Virus record (IMG/VR): IMGVR_UViG_3300035703_000196
Span: 1 to 39,263 of that record
Source: a virus
Length of the DNA: 39,263 nucleotides
Reading direction: 5' to 3' (one strand)
In this document: positions 23,556 to 30,455 of the stretch, piece after piece
Layout of the letters: every line of letters begins with the position of its first letter
Position numbering within the stretch: position 1 is the stretch's first letter
Translations under genes and position numbers: made by a program
Notes under the pieces: generated by a model
What the model saw: the letters and a program-made list of their open reading frames with translations, nothing else
What the model was told of the DNA's origin: nothing
Databases searched by the model: none

Positions 23556-23685
23556 CTAAGTTAGCTGTACCTGACTGGTGTGAGTCACCATGAAAGGGAC
23601 ACTTAAGGTTTGCTTGCCCATGGTCACGACGTATCACAGCACCGTAGTGCTCTAACACAGCCTTGATGCTGGGCAAATCATTCAC
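23320..23685 (-). CDS. DnaG-type primase, zinc-binding part
   Basis: CHC2 zinc ribbon: C29, H32, C50 and C53 in 'CPFHGDS' and 'FVCFACG', then 'GNSLQIIAQQEGCDIRGAAKFAEG'. This domain recognises the priming site on single-stranded DNA. From about residue 84 on, the sequence becomes basic and low-complexity ('GKHLSGRRLPSKQG') and no longer looks like primase, because the authentic continuation lies in the +1 frame. The start is GTG at 23685, overlapping the upstream stop by eight bases, with AGGAG placed correctly. The short chain may be a real truncated product if frameshifting is programmed. Confidence 0.8.
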   Translation of the reverse strand: MNDLPSIKAVLEHYGAVIRRDHGQANLKCPFHGDSHQSGTANLDDNLFVCFACGVQGNSLQIIAQQEGCDIRGAAKFAEGTLGHSVQAVSGKHLSGRRLPSKQGYNSGGSTVGTIRRSRGA

Positions 23686-24046
23686 CGAAGATATCTCCTA
23701 GTCTAAGTACCAAATACGAATCTGCTATGGACTTTCCTCTAGCCTTGATAAGTACTGCTGGGATGACCGCGTTACGGTCAATCCCCCTTGCTTCTGCATA
23801 ATGCGTTGCTTCAATCTGTGCCTCTTTTGTCCAACCACTAAGGTCAATGGCATTGCCCGCACCTGGTGCTTTGCATTCGATAACGCCAATGCTTCCAAGG
23901 AAGTCTTTGCGGACAACAACGTCGCCCTCATCTCGTGCACCTGTTCGAGCAAGTCGTTCACTATCGTATCCATTTGCTCGAAACCAGTCTCGGATGTCGG
24001 TTTCGTACGTCGCACCTCTAGCCTTGTGACTCTTGCGTGTCGTCAT
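23678..24046 (-). CDS. Holliday-junction-resolvase-like nuclease, 122 aa
   Basis: PD-(D/E)XK fold of the Hjc/VRR type: 'GATYETDIRDWFRANGY' (E15), 'GARDEGDVVV' (Asp42) and 'GVIECKAPG' (E57-x-K59). The end 'LIKARGKSIADSYLVLRL' is typical of actinophage resolvases. It would cut branched DNA made by recombination-dependent replication before packaging. It lies between helicase and primase and overlaps both neighbours. Confidence 0.8.
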   Translation of the reverse strand: MTTRKSHKARGATYETDIRDWFRANGYDSERLARTGARDEGDVVVRKDFLGSIGVIECKAPGAGNAIDLSGWTKEAQIEATHYAEARGIDRNAVIPAVLIKARGKSIADSYLVLRLGDIFGE

Positions 24047-24197
24047 TTGTTATCTCATACTCTTTAGGTAGTTCGAACTTGTCGATGACGGAACGTAATC
24101 TGTCTTCATAATCTTTAGTTAAAGCAGATACTGCATCCTGCCAACCTTCAACATATGCATCCTGCTTTAATTGCTTTAGTGTATTATCTAGTAACAT
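24018..24197 (-). CDS. Small helical protein of replication operon, 59 aa
   Basis: Reads MLLDNTLKQLKQDAYVEGW..., ending ...DTQESQG. A clear AAGGAG site precedes the ATG at 24195-24197, and the gene fills the gap between helicase and resolvase exactly. It overlaps the resolvase start by 29 bases. 'YVEGWQDAVSALTKDYEDRLR' looks like one amphipathic helix; function unknown. Confidence 0.7.
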   Translation of the reverse strand: MLLDNTLKQLKQDAYVEGWQDAVSALTKDYEDRLRSVIDKFELPKEYEITNDDTQESQG

Positions 24198-24205
24198 TAT
24201 TCTCC

Positions 24206-24988
24206 TTAAACATTCTCTGGTATATCATCAATGAACATGTACTCAGGATTGAAAGCAACCCATGTCATGAGTCCTCCCCCTGCGTCAGCTCTACCGTATC
24301 TATTCTTAACAGGTGCAACACCCATAGAAGTACCAACAACGCCGAGGGTGCATATAAGAGCAGGAAGTTGAGCAACCTTACCCTGAATAGCGGAGCGCGG
24401 TTGACACGGGCTACCTTGGACAGCCTCCGAAGTATGGTGTAGTACAACCACTGCAGCGTTAGTCGCTCTCGCAAGATACTTCAACTCCTTCATGATTGCA
24501 CGCATAGATGCAAACTCTTCACCACCATCGGTGGCTACATCCATTAAGTTATCTACTACAATTAAAGTTGGGGGGCAACCCCATAGTTCTTCAAATGCTT
24601 GCACCTCTTCATCAATATCTTGAAGTGTTGGTGCTGATTCGAATGACCAGACAATGTGTGAACCCTTAGACAATGTTGCCTTAGTCCAACCATGGTCTGT
24701 ATTCATCAATGATTCCACATCAGTCTGTGACTTACCTGAAATCATTGAGGCTAAACGCATAGCCATTGTGTGTGCGTTGGTATCTGCTGAGATGTAAAGT
24801 GTTGGCACCTTCATCTTAAGTGCAAGTGCCAGTGCTAGTGTGGACTTTCCGACTCCTGGCGCTGCTGCGAACATCGAAACCTCAGAGCGCCTAATGATAA
24901 TCTTGTTACTTTCGAATGCCTTAAAGCAACTAGGGAGCGGTTCTCCACCAATACTGGAACGACCAACTGAGCGGACAAGTGTACGCAT
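24206..24988 (-). CDS. Replicative helicase-like RecA/DnaB-fold ATPase
   Basis: 260 residues, a single RecA-like ATPase core without the DnaB N-terminal domain. Walker A is 'APGVGKST' (43-50), Walker B 'TLIVVDNLMD' (141-150), and the 'VVLHHTSEA' (about 183-191) equals the conserved His motif of hexameric SF4 helicases. It belongs to the compact RepA/AAA_25-like type often paired with a separate primase in phages. It would unwind DNA ahead of a host polymerase, since no phage polymerase is coded. ATG at 24988 follows AAAGG at close distance. Confidence 0.85.
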   Translation of the reverse strand: MRTLVRSVGRSSIGGEPLPSCFKAFESNKIIIRRSEVSMFAAAPGVGKSTLALALALKMKVPTLYISADTNAHTMAMRLASMISGKSQTDVESLMNTDHGWTKATLSKGSHIVWSFESAPTLQDIDEEVQAFEELWGCPPTLIVVDNLMDVATDGGEEFASMRAIMKELKYLARATNAAVVVLHHTSEAVQGSPCQPRSAIQGKVAQLPALICTLGVVGTSMGVAPVKNRYGRADAGGGLMTWVAFNPEYMFIDDIPENV

Positions 24989-25011
24989 CCTTTATCATTC
25001 CCTTCTTTGTA

Positions 25012-25060
25012 GAAAGAACGCAGCCACTTCTGTGGTGTACGTCGGTAGCTGCGCTCTTTC
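25012..25060. repeat. 13-bp near-perfect inverted repeat before the helicase gene
   Basis: GAAAGAACGCAGC (25012-25024) pairs with GCTGCGCTCTTTC (25048-25060) with one mismatch, loop 23 bases. It lies in the 84-base gap between the zinc-ribbon gene and the helicase, which is otherwise rare in this operon. The mRNA hairpin could control helicase translation or protect the transcript end. A small frame starting at 25062 also reads through it. Confidence 0.5.
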
Positions 25061-25072
25061 ATGAACGTCTCT

Positions 25073-25489
25073 TTAGTTTACTGGCTTGCACTGGTCTGGA
25101 GTCCCCTGTGGGGTTGGGCATGCCCAGAAAGCGTAAGGCTTCCCACTCGCTTTGCTCACTCCCTGTCGGAAGATTCTCGCTCCGTGGATGCACGTCGGGC
25201 TCGCTGTCCCTGATGGTGTGACCGCGCTTGGTGGAGGTGTAAGTAACGGACCCTGCACCTGGGTTGGAGCGGAGGATGTGAATTGCGTAGTGCTTGGAGT
25301 TGAAGGCGTGGTCCCCAAAGGGGCTGCGTTGTATGCACCAACAACCAATCGCTGCACTGCAGCAACCTGTGTTGAGTAATCACCAATGCCTTCTAGCAGT
25401 ACGCTGAGTTCATCAGCAGTGTTAGCACGGATATTAATCATATCCCCAGCAGGTGTCTTGTAACTAACTTGCAGTTTCCATTCTTCCAT
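25073..25489 (-). CDS. Two-domain protein with C-terminal zinc ribbon, 138 aa
   Basis: The N-terminal region 'WKLQVSYKTPAGDMINIRANTADEL' looks like a small beta domain. A disordered Pro/Thr/Ser linker (about 60-98) is followed by a compact Cys/His unit: 'CIHGARIFRQGVSKASGKPYAFWACP' and 'DQCKPVN'. The same kind of tail occurs in actinophage replication-operon proteins that I associate loosely with single-stranded DNA handling, but I cannot name the family. Its position between nuclease and helicase fits a recombination or SSB-like role. Confidence 0.65.
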   Translation of the reverse strand: MEEWKLQVSYKTPAGDMINIRANTADELSVLLEGIGDYSTQVAAVQRLVVGAYNAAPLGTTPSTPSTTQFTSSAPTQVQGPLLTPPPSAVTPSGTASPTCIHGARIFRQGVSKASGKPYAFWACPTPQGTPDQCKPVN

Positions 25490-25492
25490 TTG

Positions 25493-26101
25493 TTATCCTA
25501 TCTTCGTTGAGAACTGACAGTGTGCTGTCAATCCGCATTTATATTGGCAGTTGTTTGTGTTCGGTAAAAAGATTCCAGCTTTACGAGCCTTGTCAAATCC
25601 TGAAACAAGGTACTCAAGTTTATCCTCTGTGTACTGCTCGAGGCTAACAAGAGGTGACACACCGTGCTGACGTGCCATCCAATAGGTCCCCCACTTAACA
25701 TCGATGCCGAAGGTCTTTAACATACCGACCTTATAGAATCCGAGTTGCAGTGTATTGGTTGGTGTTTGCTGAGAGGTTTTTAAGTCGACGATGACGAGTT
25801 CGCCATTGACTTCAAACACCCTGTCAAGAATCATCTTGACTGGCACGCCAGCAAATTCAGGTAGCATCGCTAACTCAATCGCTGGTGCACCCTGTGGTGT
25901 CTTCCACAGTTTCCAGTTAGGGTTAGCCTTACGCCAATCAATGTACGCCTGTACCCATTGAGGGCCAGTTGCTTGCCAAAAGTTTACGTCTTCCTTCTGT
26001 GGGTTAGCCTTGGTTGCACGACCACCAACACGAGCATTAGTCAGGTCCTTGCCTTCGGACTCTAGTGCCCAAGCCTTGTCCCATAATTCGTTATTGAGCA
26101 T
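25493..26101 (-). CDS. Cas4/RecB-like nuclease, C-terminal chain
   Basis: 202 residues with PD-(D/E)XK motifs 'ILDRVFEVNGELVIVDLKTS' (D93, D106-x-K108) and 'QLGFYKVGM' (motif Q). A C-terminal Cys triplet C185, C189 and C195 is typical of Fe-S Cas4/AddB-type exonucleases. The normal N-terminal piece with the fourth Cys and the active-site His is coded by the separate overlapping gene at 26091-26282. ATG at 26099-26101 overlaps that gene's stop by 11 bases. Together they make a length usual for the family. Likely role: 5' end resection for recombination or host DNA degradation. Confidence 0.8.
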   Translation of the reverse strand: MLNNELWDKAWALESEGKDLTNARVGGRATKANPQKEDVNFWQATGPQWVQAYIDWRKANPNWKLWKTPQGAPAIELAMLPEFAGVPVKMILDRVFEVNGELVIVDLKTSQQTPTNTLQLGFYKVGMLKTFGIDVKWGTYWMARQHGVSPLVSLEQYTEDKLEYLVSGFDKARKAGIFLPNTNNCQYKCGLTAHCQFSTKIG

Positions 26102-26282
26102 TCTCTAAGTCCCACAATTCTGTAGCTGTATGGAAGGCGGACCCGCCTACTGACCAGACCGATGGTGCCTCAGGTACTTGCATAAGTCGACCAAGGTAGT
26201 ACTGATAACCGCAGTCGACATAGGTACTGAACGCTGAGTAACTCACGTGTTCAGGTAATTCGTAATCTCCAAGTTGAATCAT
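26091..26282 (-). CDS. Cas4/RecB-like nuclease, N-terminal chain
   Basis: 63 residues. 'VSYSAFSTYVDCGYQYYL' carries the first Fe-S cysteine (C24), and 'WSVGGSAFHTATELWD' carries the conserved His51 of RecB/Cas4 nucleases. It then stops within the ATGCTCAATAA overlap where the second chain starts in the +1 frame. It cannot be an active nuclease alone. Either two chains assemble, with one Cys from this chain and three from the other, or a +1 shift joins them. It is the first gene of the replication operon, its ATG seven bases after a -10 element. Confidence 0.75.
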   Translation of the reverse strand: MIQLGDYELPEHVSYSAFSTYVDCGYQYYLGRLMQVPEAPSVWSVGGSAFHTATELWDLENAQ

Positions 26283-26288
26283 GAGACA

Positions 26289-26317
26289 ACTATAGCATAG
26301 TAATACATCAGTGCCAA
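26289..26317 (-). promoter_or_regulatory. Replication-operon promoter giving a leaderless mRNA
   Basis: On the minus strand: TTGGCA (complement 26312-26317), 17-base spacer, TATAGT (complement 26289-26294). Only six bases separate the -10 from the ATG at 26282, so transcription should start at or next to the A of the start codon. No ribosome site can then be present. Leaderless genes are frequent in actinobacteria, which supports the host assignment. Confidence 0.7.
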
Positions 26318-26339
26318 TAGGCGTACCTGATTCGCTTAC

Positions 26340-26367
26340 TTACACGGTCAGATTCTATGTGTATAAT
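26340..26367 (+). promoter_or_regulatory. Possible rightward promoter (TTACAC-16-TATAAT)
   Basis: TATAAT at 26362-26367 with TTACAC 16 bases upstream (26340-26345). It points to the lone plus-strand gene at 26451 through a hairpin at 26388-26407. The AT-rich run downstream contains further TATA-like sequences, so the exact start is uncertain. Confidence 0.45.
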
Positions 26368-26387
26368 TAAATATATATACTATATAA

Positions 26388-26407
26388 GGGAGCCTTTAAG
26401 GGCTCCC
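26388..26407. terminator. GGGAGCC/GGCTCCC hairpin in AT-rich flanks
   Basis: GGGAGCC (26388-26394) and GGCTCCC (26401-26407) form a 7-bp GC-rich stem with six-base loop. Both sides are A/T runs, but without long T stretches. It may be an inefficient bidirectional terminator or a 5' stabiliser for the mRNA of the gene at 26451, which starts 44 bases later. Confidence 0.45.
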
Positions 26408-26450
26408 ATATATTATATATAATAATATATATTATACTATAGGAGATACT

Positions 26451-26612
26451 ATGTTAGAAGTTTTCTTTGGAGTATTGCTAGCAATTGCAGTACGTGACTT
26501 ATACCTAGAACTGATTGAGCGATACAGGAACCACCGATTCAAGAAGGACCTCAAGGTCTTTGCTGACCAACTTGAGGACCTTGAAGCAGACGATGATGAC
26601 GACCTTAAGTAA
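26451..26612 (+). CDS. Lone plus-strand small membrane protein, 53 aa
   Basis: Reads MLEVFFGVLLAIAVRDLYLELI..., ending ...DDDDDLK. Hydrophobic residues 1-14, then a basic segment ('ERYRNHRFKKDLK') and a very acidic tail with six Asp among its last eight residues. AGGAGATACT is a good ribosome site. It is the only rightward gene between two leftward operons and has its own promoter and terminator, so it is independently expressed. It may be a membrane-anchored regulator, for example an immunity or lysis-timing protein; no family recognised. Confidence 0.7.
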   Translation: MLEVFFGVLLAIAVRDLYLELIERYRNHRFKKDLKVFADQLEDLEADDDDDLK

Positions 26613-26629
26613 CCGATAAACGACAAAAG

Positions 26630-26667
26630 ACCCCCCAACCTAGGGTGATTACCTTAGGAAGGGGGGT
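26630..26667. terminator. Strong bidirectional terminator
   Basis: ACCCCCC (26630-26636) pairs with GGGGGGT (26661-26667), with CCTA and TAGG continuing the stem inside. On the plus strand TTTCTTGTT follows; on the minus strand the complement of AACGACAAAAG gives TTTTGTCGTT. It therefore can end both the rightward small gene and the long leftward late operon, whose last gene is the holin. Confidence 0.8.
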
Positions 26668-26704
26668 TTCTTGTTGCTATCAGCCCGCTAGGGGCCTTAA
26701 ATGG

Positions 26705-26896
26705 TTACTCTGAGCCTTTGCCGTAGGCAGTCTCTTTAGAGTCTAGAGCCTTTAGGATAGGTGCAGCAAGTGATGCGAGGAAGGCTGAGCCTAATGCCTT
26801 AGGGTCTGTGATTCCTGCGATGTACATTGCTAGCACTGATGCGAAAGCTGCACGTAGGTATGTGCCTGCAATTGCAACTAGTTTCTCTGTATTCAT
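26705..26896 (-). CDS. Holin
   Basis: 63 residues, 'MNTEKLVAIAGTYLRAAFASVLAMYIAGITDPKAL' region: one hydrophobic helix at about 15-29 and a second at about 36-50, charged tail 'DSKETAYGKGSE'. This is the pattern of short actinophage holins with the recurrent 'YLRAA.ASVLA.Y.AG.TDPKAL' core. It follows the endolysin by ten bases and is the last gene of the late operon. It would form the membrane lesion that releases or activates the endolysin. Confidence 0.8.
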   Translation of the reverse strand: MNTEKLVAIAGTYLRAAFASVLAMYIAGITDPKALGSAFLASLAAPILKALDSKETAYGKGSE

Positions 26897-26905
26897 AAGT
26901 CCTCC

Positions 26906-27415
26906 TTAGGACGTAGGATTTGACGCATGGACTTTGCAACAAGTGCAAACTTCAGTCTTATACGTTTTCTTGCTTGGCGATGGTGTGAGTACCGCCTTCA
27001 CCTGATTGATTACCTTAGGCTGATTAAGCCACCAGAACCACGGCGAAGTATCATTGCCCATCCCCTCATTGATTGAGATATGGAGATGCTTGTTGTGCTT
27101 ATTGGAGCCAGTGTATTCACGGTCTCCTTCAGATGCACGCTCTGCTGACCAAATCTTTCCCTTGAAAATCAGGTACTTGACTCGCTTGTCTTCCTTTAGT
27201 TTCTGGAAGATATCGACGCAGTCGATGCCACGCTTAGGGTCATGGGTTAAATCTACAGCAAAGCCTGTGTTATGGTCGCTGGTTGGATTCTGTGCCTGAT
27301 GTGCCTTCGACGGCAGAAGTCCATCGGATACTTTCAAACGAGAGGGCGCTATCGCTGTGGCTTGTCGAAGGACAGCAATAGCGGCAGGTGTGGCTTTCTT
27401 GACAACAGGCTTCAT
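26906..27415 (-). CDS. Endolysin, M15-type peptidase
   Basis: 169 residues. The metallopeptidase zinc ligands are visible: 'SDHNTGFAVDLTH' (H48 and D55) and 'HNKHLHISI' (H112). Peptidases of this family (VanY/L-alanyl-D-glutamate type) cut peptide stems of peptidoglycan. The C-terminal 30 residues carry a Pro/Ser linker and 'EVCTCCKVHA', a small Cys-rich tail that might bind the wall or a metal. No signal peptide, so export depends on the holin. It overlaps the upstream membrane gene by four bases. Confidence 0.85.
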   Translation of the reverse strand: MKPVVKKATPAAIAVLRQATAIAPSRLKVSDGLLPSKAHQAQNPTSDHNTGFAVDLTHDPKRGIDCVDIFQKLKEDKRVKYLIFKGKIWSAERASEGDREYTGSNKHNKHLHISINEGMGNDTSPWFWWLNQPKVINQVKAVLTPSPSKKTYKTEVCTCCKVHASNPTS

Positions 27416-27624
27416 CGTTGTTCATCTCTTCCCTTTTGAATCAGAATTTGGTATAGGATTTCTACTTTTTCTTCCAGTCTAATGACGGAATCTTTAAGGC
27501 TTGAGCCTGAGTTAGGCTTGAGTTCGTATAGGTAGTGCTTGACTAACCAGCGAACTGAGGTAGCAAATGCAGCTACTAATGTGCAGACGGATACGGCTAG
27601 ACCTAGCCATTGAGCAGAAGACAT
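27412..27624 (-). CDS. Membrane-anchored coiled-coil lysis-cassette protein, 70 aa
   Basis: A transmembrane helix at about residues 5-27 ('WLGLAVSVCTLVAAFATSV'), then a basic stretch and a coiled coil 'SVIRLEEKVEILYQILIQ'. The size and place before the endolysin suggest a second holin, antiholin or spanin-like helper. Its start overlaps the tail gene's stop by one base. Confidence 0.65.
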   Translation of the reverse strand: MSSAQWLGLAVSVCTLVAAFATSVRWLVKHYLYELKPNSGSSLKDSVIRLEEKVEILYQILIQKGRDEQR

Positions 27625-29603
27625 TATACAGTCCTAATCGTGATATCAATGACACCACCATAGCCCGTGAATCCACGGTCAGGAGGTGTGAGGCGGGTGA
27701 AAGAGATTTGTTCAATGACAGCCTGACGTGACTCACCTGTGGTTAAATCCTGCCAGGTAATTACGTCACCGTTTTCTTCGACAGCTTCTAGTTGTGAGAT
27801 TCTATCGAAGGCTCTGCCTTCGTACCCAACCTGCACATTGTATCGGTCTGTCTCCACGTCATAGCAATAGACGGGGAATCTCATTACTCGCTGTCTTGGT
27901 GTAGCGATAGTGGACTTGGCTTGATAGCCTTCCATTACTGGTCCTCGTGATGTTGTCGTCCCGTCACGATATAGGATAAACTTATAGGCAAGATACTCTT
28001 GCGCTTCCTGTGGTACAGATGTGGTAACCTCAACAGGTGGGACTGCAAAATCATAGGACACAACATCATACTCGGTACCATCGGCAGTAACAGTTTCAAG
28101 TGTCATCGAACCATAACTGTAGTCACCACGTGCGATGAGTCGCTTAAAGTTCTTAGGCTCTAGTGTGTTGTATCGGATGTAACCAGTCTGAATATAACCT
28201 GATGTCATAAGCTCTGCTTCATCTTCGTAGTATACATAACCTACTTCAGATGTTGTCGCTGAAGTACAGAACATTAACTGGTCAGTGCCATTAGCAAAGG
28301 CACAGCCAGTAGTCTGATGTCCAGATACGCCAGTATAGTACAAGTCATTAGCATAAGCAAAGCGTAGTGGTTCTAGTTGCAGGCTTAGGTCGATGCGGAT
28401 AACACCAGGTTCTCCAGCTACACCAGTAGCACACCACACATAGTGGTCACGGCTAGCAAAGTCATAGCATGGTTGTGTTGTTTCTACAATCAATGGGCCA
28501 TAAGATATAGAACCATCTTGGTCAGACACCTGCGCTACGCGAATACCCTTGTTAGTTCCAATCATCATGTAGCCAAGGTAGTAGTGAATCTTGTGTACGA
28601 TTTCACCGACTGGAAACTCAGCTGCAGTAATTGCAGATGTCAATGTTGGCATTACACCAGCAGTAGACAATGTAAACTTAATGATAGTTGATTGGATACC
28701 GTTGTATCCTGCAACATAAATAGCAGCACCTGATGCTGCGACGCTGCTATAAACATGTGTTGATGATGGGTGAGTATAGACAGCAGTTGGCATGGCAGTA
28801 GCAGAAGGTGCAAACTCATAGACTTTATTGTCAGCACACAAAACAATACGCTCTTTGACATACTCCATAGTTGCGTTAGCAATCGTGCCAATCTCGTCAA
28901 ACATTAGAGTAACATCTGCAGTAGATGCAGAGGTGCCAGTCAAAGGCTTCTTGTATACAGTCTTCTTGGTAGCAGTATTGGTAATCCAGTACGCAAATGT
29001 ACCATCGTCACAGATAGCATAGACTGGTGAATCTGTACCAGATACGTAGTCAATAAAGTGTGTTACTGTACCATCTGATGCAATCTTATCAACATCGTAC
29101 TCGTCCATAAGTAATGTTCCAGAATTTGTACCCCACTTGATGGAGCGAATCTGTTGGTCTGGTCGTAAGTTAGTCTTAATCTTACCAGTAGTGTTGTGTC
29201 CTTCATCTACATTGTTAAGCAATGTTACCTTGCCCTGGTCCCAGACATTAACTCCCTTGCTATCGGCAAAGCGATAGTGGTCAGGAGAGTTAGATGCTGT
29301 CTGGGCTGGGTCATAGAATGTTATACCGTCCCCGCCATGGAAAGATTGCTGACTACGAATCCACCAACCAGTAAGTGATTGCTCACCTGGCTCAGTCTGA
29401 TTGTCAAACTGTTCCTTACGGAATGGTGCAGTCTGTCGGATATACGGACGTGCATCATTGATTGCATAGATAAACGGCATGCCACCAACTGCAACATCAT
29501 ATGCTACATCAGTGTTCTGCCAGATAGCTGTAGTAGAAACTACACCTACGTCAACAGCAATCGCTCGCGTTGCACGACCTTCGGTAATATCACGACCAGC
29601 CAC
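27624..29603 (-). CDS. Beta-propeller-like tail protein (hub/nozzle), 659 aa
   Basis: Beta-rich throughout with repeated blade-like segments ('PVYAICDDGTFAYWI', 'SAAIYVAGYNGIQSTIIKF'-like, 'YYLGYMMIGTNKGIRVA', 'HYVWCATGVAGEPGVIRI'), suggesting a multi-bladed propeller in residues about 40-480. A separate beta domain ends in 'GGVIDITIRTV'. Short-tailed phages have such proteins as tail nozzle or hub (T7 gp12 and P22 gp10 roles). The assignment is structural guesswork supported by its place next to lysis genes at the end of the tail module. Tail fibre attachment may be on it. Confidence 0.65.
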   Translation of the reverse strand: MAGRDITEGRATRAIAVDVGVVSTTAIWQNTDVAYDVAVGGMPFIYAINDARPYIRQTAPFRKEQFDNQTEPGEQSLTGWWIRSQQSFHGGDGITFYDPAQTASNSPDHYRFADSKGVNVWDQGKVTLLNNVDEGHNTTGKIKTNLRPDQQIRSIKWGTNSGTLLMDEYDVDKIASDGTVTHFIDYVSGTDSPVYAICDDGTFAYWITNTATKKTVYKKPLTGTSASTADVTLMFDEIGTIANATMEYVKERIVLCADNKVYEFAPSATAMPTAVYTHPSSTHVYSSVAASGAAIYVAGYNGIQSTIIKFTLSTAGVMPTLTSAITAAEFPVGEIVHKIHYYLGYMMIGTNKGIRVAQVSDQDGSISYGPLIVETTQPCYDFASRDHYVWCATGVAGEPGVIRIDLSLQLEPLRFAYANDLYYTGVSGHQTTGCAFANGTDQLMFCTSATTSEVGYVYYEDEAELMTSGYIQTGYIRYNTLEPKNFKRLIARGDYSYGSMTLETVTADGTEYDVVSYDFAVPPVEVTTSVPQEAQEYLAYKFILYRDGTTTSRGPVMEGYQAKSTIATPRQRVMRFPVYCYDVETDRYNVQVGYEGRAFDRISQLEAVEENGDVITWQDLTTGESRQAVIEQISFTRLTPPDRGFTGYGGVIDITIRTV

Positions 29604-29612
29604 GTAGACTCC

Positions 29613-30341
29613 TTAGTCTTGTTGTTTTTCTTGCGCTCTTTGTTTCATCATGTCTAATGTCCAGTACATATCATAGTACCCAACATCTAGCGAGAATCGC
29701 TTAATGTGTCGTACTAATGCACCAGTGTGTGCGTGTAGTGGAATACCTGCTTCTTGCATCTTACGGAAGAAGACAATGTCTTCGCCCACATACTTATCGC
29801 CAATGTTCTCTTGCTCAGCAAACATAGACTGATTAGGAAACTTCTCACGCATCTTAGGAATGATTGACTTATGCATCAGTACAAAACCAAAGCCTGCGCT
29901 GTCTACCTTAATGAGTTCATTAGGCGGTAGTGGGTGTACATGCTGAATGGTGTGCTCATCTACATCAAAGAACAATGCAGGGTATGGCTTAGCCAATGTA
30001 CCCTCATTCTCCTTGGAGATGAAGTAAGTACCGCTAACGACTGGCTTGCCAATTTTGTCAGCAGCATCCCAGAGTTTAGCAACTACCTCCATGTTGACTA
30101 CAATGTCTGAGTCAATCCATAAAAGCCAATCAGTTTTAATCTGGTCAGCCCAATAGTCAAACAGAACTTGGCGTTGTCTGCCAATCTGATTGCCTTGTAC
30201 TCGCATACTGTGAGTAAGTTCGATGCCATTGTTAGAGCACTGTAGTGCCACACTAACGACACCTTCTGTAAACTTACCATCTGTGTTACCGTTGTCACAC
30301 CAGCCTAGGGCTAGAGTTCCTTTGTTGATTTTATTAGCCAT
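29613..30341 (-). CDS. Glycosyltransferase, GT-A fold
   Basis: 242 residues. 'TDWLLWIDSDIVV' contains the D77-S-D79 metal/sugar-nucleotide motif. 'GKPVVSGTYF', 'VDSAGFGFVLMHKSI' and 'VGEDIVFFRKM' (acceptor-side Asp) fit GT2-like enzymes. A catalytic His may lie in 'ALVRHIKRFS'. It has its own upstream gap with a hairpin and AT-rich sequence, so it may be expressed separately. In the tail-fibre block it could glycosylate virion proteins, for example fibres, or change host surface sugars to block superinfection. Confidence 0.8.
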   Translation of the reverse strand: MANKINKGTLALGWCDNGNTDGKFTEGVVSVALQCSNNGIELTHSMRVQGNQIGRQRQVLFDYWADQIKTDWLLWIDSDIVVNMEVVAKLWDAADKIGKPVVSGTYFISKENEGTLAKPYPALFFDVDEHTIQHVHPLPPNELIKVDSAGFGFVLMHKSIIPKMREKFPNQSMFAEQENIGDKYVGEDIVFFRKMQEAGIPLHAHTGALVRHIKRFSLDVGYYDMYWTLDMMKQRAQEKQQD

Positions 30342-30422
30342 TGTGTCCCCTATGTTTAAGGCATTATTAGCCTAGTTGCAATATAGCACACTAACTATAA
30401 TACCGTAAATAAGCAAAATTGT

Positions 30423-30445
30423 TGAGCAGTTTTAATCCTTGCTCA
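30423..30445. promoter_or_regulatory. Hairpin in the gap upstream of the glycosyltransferase
   Basis: TGAGCA (30423-30428) pairs with TGCTCA (30440-30445). The 114-base gap 30342-30455 is AT-rich. On the minus strand it contains TATA-like hexamers (TATAGT, TATATT) but no good -35, so a promoter for the glycosyltransferase is possible but not proven. The hairpin could partly terminate transcripts from the upstream fibre genes. Confidence 0.35.
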
Positions 30446-30455
30446 GGGATAAGTA

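Noticed and set aside
24835-25062. 75-codon frame MKERSYRRTPQKWL... overlapping the helicase start
   Set aside because: More than 60% overlaps the helicase in another frame and the shared part has no protein-like character. The first 25 codons could be a leader peptide but support is weak.
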